Made by a program: the position numbers and the translations under genes. This document shows, piece by piece, positions 35,504 to 46,047 of a DNA stretch of 64,000 nt. The notes under the pieces are model-generated. The model saw only the letters and a list, made by a program, of their open reading frames with translations, was not told the origin of the DNA and searched no databases. Source of the DNA: Dermacentor variabilis (Eukaryota > Arthropoda > Arachnida > Ixodida > Ixodidae); the NCBI RefSeq assembly GCF_050947875.1, contig NC_134568.1, positions 215,059,678-215,123,677 on the forward strand, in the 5' to 3' direction. The stretch's first letter is position 1. Every line of letters begins with the position of its first letter.

Positions 35504-38500
35504 ATGGATTTGAAGTCGTTGCGCAAACCGAAATTGTTGGAGCTTGCAAGAGAGTTGGGTCTGGATGTCTCGGACAAACTCAGAAAACCAGAACTGATAA
35601 AGGCTATTCTTGAGTTAGAGGCTGAGGATGACGAGCTGTCGGAATGCCTTGAGACAATTGAAGAGAGGGAGACTGCAAAAAGACAGGAGCGCGAACTTAA
35701 AGAGCAAAAAGAAAAAGAAGAGCGCGAACGTAAAGAACAGAAAGAAAAAGAAGAGCGTGAACGTAAAGAACAGAAAGAGCGAGAGCAACAAGAGCGTGAC
35801 CGTCAACACGCTTTGGAAATGAAGCGTCTTGAGGTAGAGATGGAACGCGCTCGTAATGGAAGTCAGGCACACGGTGCAGGAGAACGCGTATTGTTCAAAA
35901 TGACTGACCTGATGCGGCCGTTTAAGCTTGGAGAGGACATTGGTTTGTTCCTGGTTAACTTTGAGCGAACGTGCGAGAAGCAGGGGTTCTCTCGGGAAAC
36001 GTGGCCACAGCGCTTGCTCACTTTGTTACCCGGCGAGGCGGCCGACGTAGTCGCTCGCTTGGATAGAGAGGAGGCAGAGGATTTCGACACAGTGAAATCG
36101 AGTCTTCTAAAAAAGTACCGGCTGTCTGCGGAGGCGTTCCGTCGGAAGTTTCGGGAAAATGAGAAAGGCAGAAGTGAGTCATATACAGAGTTTGCGTATA
36201 GGCTTATGTCGAACATGCAGGAGTGGCTCAAAGAAGAGAAAGCGTTTGGTGACCACGATAAAGTTCTGCAGTGTTTCGGGCTAGAACAGTTTTATAGTCG
36301 GTTACCGGAGAACGTGCGATACTGGGTCTTGGATAGGCCAGACGTGAGTACGGTGGCTAGAGCCGCTGAGCTAGCCGAGGAGTTTGTGACGCGTCGAGCT
36401 CGCGGAGCTAAGGACGGTCAAAAGGGTGAATTTGGCTCCAAGTCTGAGAGGCCAAGGTTCACGCCCATGAGATTTAAGGGGGACACGCGTAGTGAGGATG
36501 CGAGTGAAAGCAATCCGACCAAACGTAAAGAGACGGCAGCCGAAGCCAAACGCAGAAAGCGGTTCGAGATGAGGCGAGCGCGCTTGTGTTATACGTGCCA
36601 GAAGCCGGGTCACTTTTCGGCGCAGTGTCCGGAAACAACACCAAAAGTTGTGTTTTTTTCAGTAGGCAGCACGGACGAGAACATGAAGCTTCTCGAGCCT
36701 TACATGCGAGACCTCCTCGTGAACGGGAAAGAGTGCCGAGTGCTTCGCGATTCCGCAGCTACGATGGATGTAGTTCACCCATCTTACGTAGAACCCCATA
36801 TGTTCACGGGCGAGTGCGCGTGGATCAAGCAAGCCGTGGAAGCTCATAGCGTGTGTCTGCCAGTAGCAAAAGTGCTTATTGAAGGACCTTTCGGAGCGCT
36901 TGAGACAGAGGCGGCAGTGTCATCTATGCTGCCACCCCAGTACCCGTACCTATTTTCAAACAGGTCCGATCACCTCCTGCGCGAGAAGGGGCTTTTGTTT
37001 GGTGAAGCTAGTGTTCAGGCCTTAACCAGATCGAAGGTTCGGGAGCTCGCTGCAAAGGCGGTAGTTGCGGGGCCGACGTTATCAACCAACGAAAAAGGGT
37101 CAGAGGCGCAGCAAACTGATATTCAGAGCACGCCCGAACAGAATAAAATTGAGTCTGTAGCGTTGAAGGCGCCAGATACTGGAGAGGAAAATCCCGACAC
37201 GGGAAAGTTAGAAGAGCTATCTACTGATTTGCTCATCGCGCCTACGTCAGACGGACTTGATAGGTTGCTAAAAGTCAGCCGGTCGGCTTTGATAGCCGAG
37301 CAAAAAAAGGATGGCAGCCTGGAAAACGTGCGCTGCAATGTCAAAGAAGGTATCGCCAGGAAAACTGCGCGTTTTGTGGAAAGAGGGGGAGTCCTGTACC
37401 GGAAGTATCTAGACCGCCGAGGAGTGGAGTTCGATCAACTGGTCGTGCCTCAATGCTATCGTCAGGATCTGTTGCGCTTGTCACACGGGGGTTCGTGGTC
37501 CGGACACCTAGGAGTTAAGAAAACTAAGGACCGTCTCTTGCAAGAGTACTATTGGCCAGGGTGTTTTCGGGACGCAGACCATTTCGTGAGGACATGTGAC
37601 ACTTGTCAGCGGGTGGGCAAACCAGGGGACAAATCGAGGGCGCCGTTGAAATTGGTACCTATCATTACGGAGCCTTTTAGACGGCTCGTTATTGATACTG
37701 TGGGACCTCTGCCGGTAACAGCCACGGGGTACAGACACATTTTGACTGTGATCTGCCCAGCGACAAAGTTCCCTGAAGCAGTGCCGCTTAAAGAACTCAG
37801 CTCAGTTGAGATAGTTAATGCACTACTGTCCATATTTGCGCGAGTTGGTTTTCCTGCGGAAATCCAATCAGATCAGGGCACAGTGTTTACTAGCGCTTTG
37901 ACGACAACTTTTCTCGAAAGGTGTGGGGTAAAGCTGTTACACAGCTCAGTGTACCACCCACAGTCGAATTCCGTTGAGAAGCTCCACTCCGTCATGAAGC
38001 GCGTGTTGAGAGCGTTGTGTTTTGAACATCGAACTAACTGGGAGCTGTGTCTGCCTGGGGTGATGTTTGCTTTAAGGACCGCGCCGCATGCGGCTACGGG
38101 GTTTTCGCCAGCTGAACTGGTGTACGGTCGCTCGCTTCGATCTCCGCTTCGCATGCTTCGAGAATCATGGGAAGGTAGGGGCGACGACCCAGTCGTGGTG
38201 GAGTACGTGCTTAAGCTCCTCGAACGCTTAAGAAGGGCACAGGAGTTGTCAGGTGAAGCAATGACAAAGGCCCAGCAGAGGGCCAAGGTTTATTATGATC
38301 GGACAGCCAGGGCCCGTCGTTTTGAGGTTGGCGATGAGGTCATGATATTGCGCACATCGCCAAACAACAAACTAGACGTGCAGTGGGAGGGCCCAGCGCG
38401 AATTGTTCAGAAACTGTCGGACGTTAACTACGTGGTAAGTCTGCCAGGAAAGCGGAAAGCACAGCAAGTTTACCACTGTAATCTGCTCAAACCTTATAGA

Positions 38501-40012
38501 CAAAGGGAAGCAGTGGTGTGCATGATGGTAAACGTTCCTGAAGAGCTTCCGGTCGAGCTTCCAGGACTAGGCTTAGTGACGAACGGGGAAGACACCGGTC
38601 AAGTCATTAGTGACCTTATCAGTAAAGCACCGCTGTCGCCCGAGCAGAAAACCGAACTACACCAGCTATTACAAGAGTTTCAAGGTCTGTTCTCTGAGAG
38701 GCCTGGTAGGACTTCTGTACTTACTCATGATATAGAACTTACCTCCACAGAGCCAGTACGATCCAAGGCGTATCGGGTGTCACCCCGCCAGAGCGATATT
38801 ATGGAGGCTGAGGTAAAGAAAATGCTACAGCTCGGTGTTATTGAGGCAGGTGAGAGTGATTATACCTCCCCTTTGATTTTAGTTGAGGTACCGGGCAAGG
38901 AACCTCGTCCTTGCGTCGACTACCGCAGGCTTAATTCCATCACTAAGGATCAAATTTATCCGATCCCTAACATCGAGGAGCGCCTTGAGAAAGTTAGTAG
39001 CGCTCAGTTTATTTCCACCCTAGATCTGGTCAGGGGTTATTGGCAGGTTCCACTTACAGAAGAGGCTAGTAGGTATGCGGCGTTCATTTCACCAATGGGA
39101 ACATTCCGTCCTAAAGTGTTGAGTTTTGGTTTGAAGAACGCGCCATACTGTTTTTCAAGTCTCATGGATAAAGTGTTGCGGGGACAGCAAGAATTCGCTT
39201 TACCGTATCTAGACGACGTAGCGATATTCTCCGCATCCTGGTCTGAGCATATGACACACTTGCGGGCAGTGCTAACCCGCCTGCGCGAAGCAGGCTTGAC
39301 AGTAAAGGCTCCTAAGTGCCAGTTAGCACAGGCCGAGGTTGTCTACCTCGGTCACGTGATTGGTCAGGGTCGTCGCCGCCCCTCTGAAATAAAAGTGGCC
39401 GCTGTGCGAGACTTTCCGCAACCGCGCACAAAGACCGATATTCGGTCGTTCTTAGGTGTCGCCGGCTACTATCAGAGGTACATCCCTAGGTACTCTGATA
39501 TCGCGGCTCCCCTGACGGATGCTCTAAGAAAGACAGAGCCTCAAACAGTCGTCTGGGACGAGACCAAGGAAAGAGCTTTTAGCGCCCTAAAGAGTGCCCT
39601 AACAAGCCAGCCTGTGCTACGATCGCCAGACTATACAAAAGAGTTCATTGTTCAGTGCGATGCTAGTGAGCGAGGCATGGGCGTTGTACTGTGCCAACGG
39701 GAAAATGGAGAAGTAGAACACCCCGTCCTGTATGCTAGTCGTAAGCTGACCAGTCGTGAGCAGGCGTATAGCGCCACCGAGAAAGAGTGTGCATGTCTCG
39801 TGTGGGCCGTTCAGAAATTGTCATGCTATCTAGCCGGCTCGAGGTTTATCATTGAGACAGATCACTGCCCTCTCCAATGGCTGCAGACCATCTCTCCCAA
39901 AAATGGCCGCCTCCTGCGCTGGAGCCTCGCTTTACAACAATATTCCTTTGAGGTGCGTTACAAAAAGGGGAGTCTCAACGGTAACGCCGATGGCTTAAGT
40001 CGAAGCCCCTAA
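35504..40012 (+). CDS. Gag-Pol polyprotein, Ty3/gypsy-type RT with integrase upstream of RT
   Basis: One open frame of 1,502 residues without stops. Order: SAP-like helices (about 4-36); charged coiled coil with repeated KEQKEKEERER units (50-115); SCAN-like Gag domain (130-298); zinc knuckle C362-C365-H370-C375; retropepsin-like LRDSAATMDVV (D416), with Asp-Ser-Ala instead of Asp-Ser/Thr-Gly; integrase H661/H668/C698/C701, then D731, D790, E825, with a GPY/F-like module (WEGPARIV, 961-968); RT with VDYRRLN (1138-1144), D1174 and YLDDVAIF (D1237/D1238); RNase H D1386, E1428, D1453 and the ending GNADGLSR. The RT and RNase H are Ty3/gypsy-like, yet the integrase precedes them, as in Ty1/copia and the Gmr1-like group. 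Gag and Pol share one frame with no shift or stop between them, so Gag/Pol dosage must be set another way. The ATG at 35504 is 392 bp behind the LTR. All catalytic residues are present, so it may be functional. Confidence 0.95.
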   Translation: MDLKSLRKPKLLELARELGLDVSDKLRKPELIKAILELEAEDDELSECLETIEERETAKRQERELKEQKEKEERERKEQKEKEERERKEQKEREQQERDRQHALEMKRLEVEMERARNGSQAHGAGERVLFKMTDLMRPFKLGEDIGLFLVNFERTCEKQGFSRETWPQRLLTLLPGEAADVVARLDREEAEDFDTVKSSLLKKYRLSAEAFRRKFRENEKGRSESYTEFAYRLMSNMQEWLKEEKAFGDHDKVLQCFGLEQFYSRLPENVRYWVLDRPDVSTVARAAELAEEFVTRRARGAKDGQKGEFGSKSERPRFTPMRFKGDTRSEDASESNPTKRKETAAEAKRRKRFEMRRARLCYTCQKPGHFSAQCPETTPKVVFFSVGSTDENMKLLEPYMRDLLVNGKECRVLRDSAATMDVVHPSYVEPHMFTGECAWIKQAVEAHSVCLPVAKVLIEGPFGALETEAAVSSMLPPQYPYLFSNRSDHLLREKGLLFGEASVQALTRSKVRELAAKAVVAGPTLSTNEKGSEAQQTDIQSTPEQNKIESVALKAPDTGEENPDTGKLEELSTDLLIAPTSDGLDRLLKVSRSALIAEQKKDGSLENVRCNVKEGIARKTARFVERGGVLYRKYLDRRGVEFDQLVVPQCYRQDLLRLSHGGSWSGHLGVKKTKDRLLQEYYWPGCFRDADHFVRTCDTCQRVGKPGDKSRAPLKLVPIITEPFRRLVIDTVGPLPVTATGYRHILTVICPATKFPEAVPLKELSSVEIVNALLSIFARVGFPAEIQSDQGTVFTSALTTTFLERCGVKLLHSSVYHPQSNSVEKLHSVMKRVLRALCFEHRTNWELCLPGVMFALRTAPHAATGFSPAELVYGRSLRSPLRMLRESWEGRGDDPVVVEYVLKLLERLRRAQELSGEAMTKAQQRAKVYYDRTARARRFEVGDEVMILRTSPNNKLDVQWEGPARIVQKLSDVNYVVSLPGKRKAQQVYHCNLLKPYRQREAVVCMMVNVPEELPVELPGLGLVTNGEDTGQVISDLISKAPLSPEQKTELHQLLQEFQGLFSERPGRTSVLTHDIELTSTEPVRSKAYRVSPRQSDIMEAEVKKMLQLGVIEAGESDYTSPLILVEVPGKEPRPCVDYRRLNSITKDQIYPIPNIEERLEKVSSAQFISTLDLVRGYWQVPLTEEASRYAAFISPMGTFRPKVLSFGLKNAPYCFSSLMDKVLRGQQEFALPYLDDVAIFSASWSEHMTHLRAVLTRLREAGLTVKAPKCQLAQAEVVYLGHVIGQGRRRPSEIKVAAVRDFPQPRTKTDIRSFLGVAGYYQRYIPRYSDIAAPLTDALRKTEPQTVVWDETKERAFSALKSALTSQPVLRSPDYTKEFIVQCDASERGMGVVLCQRENGEVEHPVLYASRKLTSREQAYSATEKECACLVWAVQKLSCYLAGSRFIIETDHCPLQWLQTISPKNGRLLRWSLALQQYSFEVRYKKGSLNGNADGLSRSP

Positions 40013-40498
40013 CGTAGGAATCAGCCTCAAAATTGTTTGTTACTGATGTTTTTCTTCCTGAGGCAGGATTTTTTTTAACATATTGCTTTTGTTTAGTGTT
40101 TCAAAGTGATGATATGCTTTCTAGTGCAATTTTTCAATTTGTGGACGCGTTCTGAGTGATGCTAGACTACTGTAAGGAACTAGGCAGTGGTATAAAAAGG
40201 GGAAAGAGCCTGGCAGGGCTTAGTGAGGGTTGTGCCGTGCTTGCTGACTGAGCGGTTGAGTTTTCAGCGTAGTTCTAACGCTTGCCGGGAACGAGAACAA
40301 AAATGTGAACTCTCCCGAAGTCACTTTGCAGTGTCCCGTGCGAACCTGAACGAGAGAACGAGGCCTTCTCTGTGCGCTGCGCTCAAGAAACGTCAAGGGA
40401 CGCCCGACTTCGGTTATGAGCATCATCGAGCGACATCCCTCCGGACAGCGGATGCAGTCCCCTGTCCATCGGGATCTCCTTTCCCCGGCGGGGCGGTC
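40013..40498 (+). other. 3' internal untranslated region with a second TATA box and purine tract
   Basis: Between the stop and the 3' LTR lie 486 bp without coding signal. A TATA-like ggtataaaaagg occurs at about 40190-40201. The G-rich ggcggggcgg (40487-40496) just before the LTR is the probable polypurine primer for plus-strand synthesis, though short and with C interruptions. Confidence 0.6.
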
Positions 40499-41309
40499 TG
40501 TTACGATTCGCCTGCGACACGTGGTTTTGCCGGCGCCAACTGCGGCGGGGCGGCAGACATTTTGGCCCGATCGTCGTCGCCGCAACACTCATCGCCAGGT
40601 GTTTCCAGGCGCGTCTGCGGCGATGCGACCGCCTAGGGATCCCCCTCGCATTCCAGTCATTGTGCCCGAAACAGGCGATGCCAAAGCAGGGATCTCATTC
40701 CAGTTATTGGGCCCGAAACAGGCGATGCCAAAGCAGGGATCTCGTTCCAGTCATTGTGCCCGAAACAGGCGAAGCCAAAGCAGGGACCATCTTCTCGTTA
40801 CAGTCATTGTGTCCGACCGGCAGCGCCACGACAGTGTGCTGCGCAGCGCCACGACAGTGTGCTGCGCAGCGCCACGACCAGTTGCTACGAGATCTTGCGC
40901 AGCGCCACGACATGGTGCTACGGCATCGCTACGACAGTGTGCGTCACCATTAGCCCATTGTACATTCACGTGCTCGTCTTTTGAGGGGTTCCTTCTTGCC
41001 CTCAACTGCGAGAGTATAAAAACAGCTGCCCCCGGACGCCAAAAAGGGCTCCGATTTCTTCTGTTGAGTGAAGTGCTCTCCCGTCTCTCTACTTCGGTCA
41101 AACCTGACCGCCAACTCTTTGCGATGTTAAAATAAACAAGTTGTTTCGTTGTTACCAGTCGACTCATGCTTTGCCGGGACCTTCGGATGCTTGCAGTTGT
41201 ACCCCCGGCCGCCAGGCCAACGCTACCCTTGGGGCTTGCGACCCAGGTACAACCACGGGCGTCAGCGCCGAGTTCCCATCCGATCGCTCCAGTGTCGCGG
41301 ATCCAAACA
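40499..41309 (+). mobile_element. 3' LTR (811 bp) of the intact retrotransposon
   Basis: Identical in every line compared to the 5' LTR, with an offset of 6,198 bp throughout. Because both LTRs are copied from one template at insertion, identity means a very recent insertion. It is followed by the ACAG target duplication. Confidence 0.95.
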
Positions 41310-41503
41310 ACAGGCGAGCCATACCCATGTCGCTTGAGTCTCTTGTCCCGAACGAGATTACAGATGTGAGAATCAACACACGAAATAAAATACACGCAGT
41401 CGACGTCAAGAACCGAGTCTCACTGGATACCCCGAGTACAGCCAACGTACTAGGCACAGTCAAGAGAGAGAGGAAAAAAAAGAAGGGGTGGGGGCGAGTT
41501 TAA
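41310..41503 (+). pseudogene. LINE ORF1-like relic, right part
   Basis: After the ACAG duplication the frame carries PMSLESLVPNEITDVRINTR and IHAVDV, the continuation of the protein begun at 34218. The phase across the 7,009-bp insertion plus 4-bp duplication fits exactly. It ends in an A/G-rich stretch. The VRxNxRxNxxAVD pattern is what I know from a repeated ORF1/gag-like domain in ticks. Confidence 0.55.
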
Positions 41504-41566
41504 TGATACAAAGAGCAGAGAAGTAGGCCTGAGGCGCATTCCTCTAGCCAGCTACCCTGCGCTGGG

Positions 41567-41805
41567 AAAAAAAAAATTATGGGGTTTTACGTGCCAAAAC
41601 CACTTTCTGATTATGAGGCACGCCGTAGTGGAGGGCTCCGGAAATTTCGACCACCAGGGGTTTTTCAACGTGCACCTAAATCTAAGTACACGGCTGTTTT
41701 CGCATTTCGTCGCCATCGAAATGCGGCCGCCGTGGCCGGGATTCGATCACGCGACCTCGTGCTCAGCAGCCCAACACCATAGTCACTGAGCAACCACGGC
41801 GGGCT
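41567..41805 (-). mobile_element. Ruka SINE with target duplication tgcgctggg
   Basis: Full-length minus-strand copy. The duplications are at 41558-41566 and 41806-41814. Confidence 0.92.
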
Positions 41806-41814
41806 TGCGCTGGG

Positions 41815-42711
41815 GAAAGTGGAAAGAAAGAGGAACAATGTGGGTGACGATCAGGACAGAGGTGAAAAGGCTCTTCACTTTTGTTCTATGTCCTCATCAT
41901 GAGTGACTCTGACCGGCAATTCTACTCATAGCCTATGAAGTCCAGACGCGTACTTCTTGAAAAGTCACTATACGGCCTGAAAACTAAATATACAGTCAGA
42001 GGGCTAGTATAACGCGCAGTAAAAGCCGCAATATTATACCGCCGGTCAACTAAGTTACCTCAGGCGTGATTAATGACATCGATGAGAATATCTGGAACAT
42101 GGACCTGCCTGTTTAGGCGAAAGTGGCCCACAAAGGGTCCAAATATTGCTCAAGTATGCCTTCTCTGACAGCAATGCTGTATCAAGATCAGCACCTATAT
42201 TGCAGTGAAATGCCCAGGGACTGAAAGCGTGTGTTTTCCCTCTTTCGCCAATCGATTTTTACAGCGAAGCTGTTTATGCGGGCCCTGTGCCGTCGTTGTC
42301 GGAATTCGCTAAAAAGGGGCCACGTGACCTAGCGGGAGAGGAAAACAGCTCAACAGGGGGAAAGGGGCTGGAGTGACCCTTTTCCTCCTTTGAGAATGCT
42401 GTCTTATATGCAAATCTTATACGGTTGTCTCACGGCGCACTTTCGGCGTTTGAGCCAGATCAGCATCAAATTTATCGACGATCAATTCTACCCTGTCAAA
42501 GAAACAAATGTTATGCTGGCAGTTTGGGACCAACGAACAGTGACCAGCGATTGAAACGCGATACTATAGGAGCGCGGGGCTGTCGGCACTTCTTGCGCCA
42601 ACAATAAGTGCCGGCAGCCGCGTCAATCGTCAAACCAATCCAACCAATCGTCAGAACGTTTGCAGTGCCCGCATCTCCAGTGGTGGGCCTTGCGCCTAAT
42701 ATGCGTTGCTT
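41815..42711. other. No gene recognised
   Basis: No motif or repeat could be supported here. Confidence 0.5.
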
Positions 42712-42948
42712 TAAAAAAAATTATGGGGTTTTACATGCAAAAACCACCATATTATTATGGGACACGCCGTAGTGAGAGACTCCGGAAATTTTGACCATCT
42801 GGGGTTCTTTAACGCGCTCGTAAATCGAAGTACGCAGGTGTTTCCGCATTTCGCCCCCATCGAAATGAGGTCGCCGTGGCCAGAATTGGATCCCGCGACT
42901 TCGTGCTTAGCAGCCCAACGCCATAGCCACTAAGCAACCACGGCGGGT
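42712..42948 (-). mobile_element. Ruka SINE, diverged full-length copy
   Basis: Head, body and tail are all present on the minus strand with many substitutions (B box attggatcccg). No clear target duplication was found, as expected for an old copy. Confidence 0.85.
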
Positions 42949-43389
42949 CATACGGAGCTTTGGATTAGTGGTTCCGCACAATCCATCCCAGCTACAACTA
43001 TGGGAAGACCACGAGTAGTGCGTACTCCTGAGGAAGAAGCTGCCTACTGCAAAAGCGAAAATGAGGTGAAGGAATGGTGAAACAAAAGATTTACAATATA
43101 GACTGTTTACGAAGTTTGACTTGAATGGTGTAACACTCGGTGTAACTAACACTGTTTCGCTGTTCGGCTATCTTCACTCACTGGAAGGGCCGGCGATTTT
43201 TTCGTTCTCGTCGTCTATGAAAGTCGTCTGGCTCACAGGTCATGAACATGTTGTCTCATTAACTTGCGGTCACCTTATAAAAGCCATCGTCTACACGTAG
43301 TATAAAGAGAATTATGGGCTTCACTGCGACCGCATGATAGCAATCCGTGTGTAAATGTGATCGCAGATTAGAAGAATAAGAATAAAAAA

Positions 43390-43770
43390 AAACATTGGGC
43401 AGAGACGCTTAAGACGGCTTACGTGTGGGATCGCGAAGGTATTATAGTCCCTTTGGTGAAATGTCTTTCTTTTTCCCGCGCGTTCATTGTTCGCGCAAGC
43501 TCTCGCTTGCGTTCTAACTGCGTCTCGGTAAGGCCGAATGAAAACACGCCTAGCCTCTCAACGCGCTCGCTTGCCCTCGAGGAGTTCATAGCTCGAAGGA
43601 CCGCTCAGCGGCATTAAATTGGACATTAATGCTTTTTTATTTTTTACACTCATTTCATAAACGCATGACGTGGCGCCAACCTCCTACGCAGTGGCTACGC
43701 CGTCACGTGACCAACAATGCGCGCACTAGGCCACACGTTTAGTCAGCCAGATGGCTACGACATGACGTGC
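43390..43770. repeat. Dispersed repeat of unknown class, copy 2
   Basis: Shares ordered segments with 24245-24716 (cttacgtgtgggatcgcgaa; gcgcgcactaggccacacgt). Confidence 0.4.
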
Positions 43771-44124
43771 GCAATAGGCTCCGCACAGTCTGGTTTGGGG
43801 CTACTCTGGCGCCATCTGCCGCGGCGATGCGACAGTACTGAGAAGGTGGCTATGCGGCTCGGCCGGCACGACGCGTACATTGCTCCACGCGCACGGCACG
43901 TCGTGTCGGCCACGGTCGGGGCCGTTTCGCTTTATTAGCCCTCCCCTTTTTTTTAGGATACCAATTGCTGCAGTTCAAAGGCATGCGCTTCATCGACAAG
44001 CGTCGAAATTACGGAGGTACGAAAAAGAACAAGTGGAACCGGCGATACTGCTGGGTCAAGCTCACAGTCACGTAGGCCAGCCCGGGATAAATTGGTATAT
44101 GTTTCCTGGCAGGCCTTATTAACT

Positions 44125-44304
44125 TATTATTAGCCGCATTTCGATGGGGGCGAAATGCGAAAACACCCGTGTACTTAGATTTAGGTGCACGTTAAAGAAC
44201 CCCAGCTGGTCGAAATTTCGGGAGTCCTCCACTACGGCGTGCCTCATAATCAGAAAGTGGTTTTGGCACGTAAAACCCCATAATTTAATTTATTTTATTT
44301 TATT
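44125..44304 (+). mobile_element. Ruka SINE, headless, with target duplication ttattaact
   Basis: It starts at the gccgcatttcgatgggggcg body without the tRNA-like head. ttattaact flanks it at 44116-44124 and 44305-44313, so the copy was already 5' truncated when it inserted. Confidence 0.88.
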
Positions 44305-44313
44305 TTATTAACT

Positions 44314-45239
44314 AGAACGGTGAGAGAAGTGGATCGCAGCTGTGAGGAGAGTAAAGTAAGTCAGCATCTGCCATTATATATTTGTGAGAAGGGTTTGTTT
44401 TGTAAATTGTGCTACAAGTACGCGTTTCGCAGCTTGTGCGACGCTAAGCGGGCATGGCGGGGTCAGCTGCTCAACATTTAAAAGCCATTTGTCACAACTG
44501 TGCTGATTTGACGACTGCTTAGTGTGTAGCCTTAGCATTTTCCATGATCAGGATAACACTGGCGTGTGTGTTCAGCAATATTTTATGCTGGTGAGCGCTA
44601 ATTCCTAGACGATGCTCGTTTCGGCTGCTGCTGTCAGAGGCATAGTTTCACATGGTACGATTTTTCTTGCGACTTTACGTTTTCGAAATTGCCTTGCAAA
44701 AGAAAAGCGCATGTGCACGCAAACGAATTCGCAAGCGAAATCAGACCTTGTGAAAAGGGAATTATCAACCTCGATCATTGCACATGATGAAAAACGAACA
44801 TTAGCGTCATATAAATTCCGATCTCCTGGTTAATAAATCTCATATTTCAGCTGCAGGGGGCTCCTAATGGGTCCCAAACGCCAGAATATGCTCTAATCAT
44901 ATCGTCAATGGAGAAAAAAAGCACAATTGAAAGTCATCCTGTCAACAACCCGACGCTTTTTCCGGATGTTTACAAAGTGGGGTAAGCTGACGAGAATAAT
45001 GCTGACGAATAAAGGGACTTGATAAATAAGGGCTCGTATGTTTCAGTAGCCGCGCGAAGCGACTCGTAGTTGCGCCGATTACGTCGGCATGTAGGTCTCT
45101 GTCCTGTGTTCAGCAGTGATCCATCACAGAGCGCTTACAACCGCTTCAAAACCGCACAAGCTTTCGTTTGGCGCAGTGCCAGACGACGACAAAGCACGCA
45201 GAACGTTATAGTGCCGTGGTCTCACGCAGTCAGTTTCAC
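44314..45239. other. No gene recognised
   Basis: No supported feature was seen. Confidence 0.5.
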
Positions 45240-45243
45240 TTAA

Positions 45244-46043
45244 ACGCCAGAATACATGGAGCGAATATGCGACGAATAGTCGGCGTTCCACGCCCGGCGG
45301 CGTACGCGCGGCGCGCGGCGGCGGAGAAAACGTCGTTCGCCGCCGATCTAAACTGGCGCAGAAAAGTTCGTCGGGCGTCTTCGATACCGGAAGCGGCAAA
45401 CGAGCGGCGCCCCAAAGCGAGCCAATCAGGTCTCACTATCCGCCCCGACTTCCGACTAGGCTTCCCCGCTTGTCCGTGTATCCCGATCCCGCTCTATCGT
45501 TCACGCTGGTCTCTCGCTTTTCGTATTCATGGCATCCAAAGCGGCGCGGCTGGAATTTAAGGACAAGTTAATAACAGCCATGGTTAGACAAGCTCACGCT
45601 ACTTTCGGGTCTGCTTGCTTCGGCCGCGCGCGCGTTGAGCCACAGAACAGAGCCGCGGAGTTTGAGGAGCCGAAAGTTGTTTACCCGCCCAGTGTTGCCA
45701 CTACGCATCGCCGTTTTCCTTAAGCTACATCGGCACATGAATGCCTCAAACACATAAAGAACACTAGAAATCATTTCTAAACAAAATTTTATGTGTTTTT
45801 AGACTGTTCCGCAATTCAAAAGCGATAATAGTTGTCGTTAAAGTTTTTTTTTTTTTGTCATGTGTTTCACTACACCGCATTTGCCTCGTCTGGCCACACT
45901 GATAACAACGTAGCGACTCGCCGGCGGCGGCCGCCGTGTCTTCGCTCCATGTAGCGCAGCCCGACGAACATACGGCGTCGCGCCGCGGCAGATTTTCTGC
46001 CGCCCGAACTTCGTCGTGAAAGTTCGCTCCATGTATTCTGGCC
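45244..46043. mobile_element. TTAA-flanked TIR element, 800 bp
   Basis: The ends CGCCAGAATACATGGAGCGA (left) and, reversed, GGCCAGAATACATGGAGCGA (right) pair almost perfectly. TTAA flanks at 45240-45243 and 46044-46047. The interior is CpG-rich with no transposase, so it is non-autonomous. TTAA suggests piggyBac-like mobilisation. Confidence 0.85.
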
Positions 46044-46047
46044 TTAA

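Noticed and set aside
40751..41395. 214-residue minus-strand frame across the 3' LTR
   Set aside because: It crosses the element boundary and has no domain; a GC-rich shadow frame.
33197..41503. Retrovirus-like envelope gene near the intact element
   Set aside because: After the RNase H end and stop at 40012 there is no open frame before the 3' LTR, so it is a retrotransposon without envelope.
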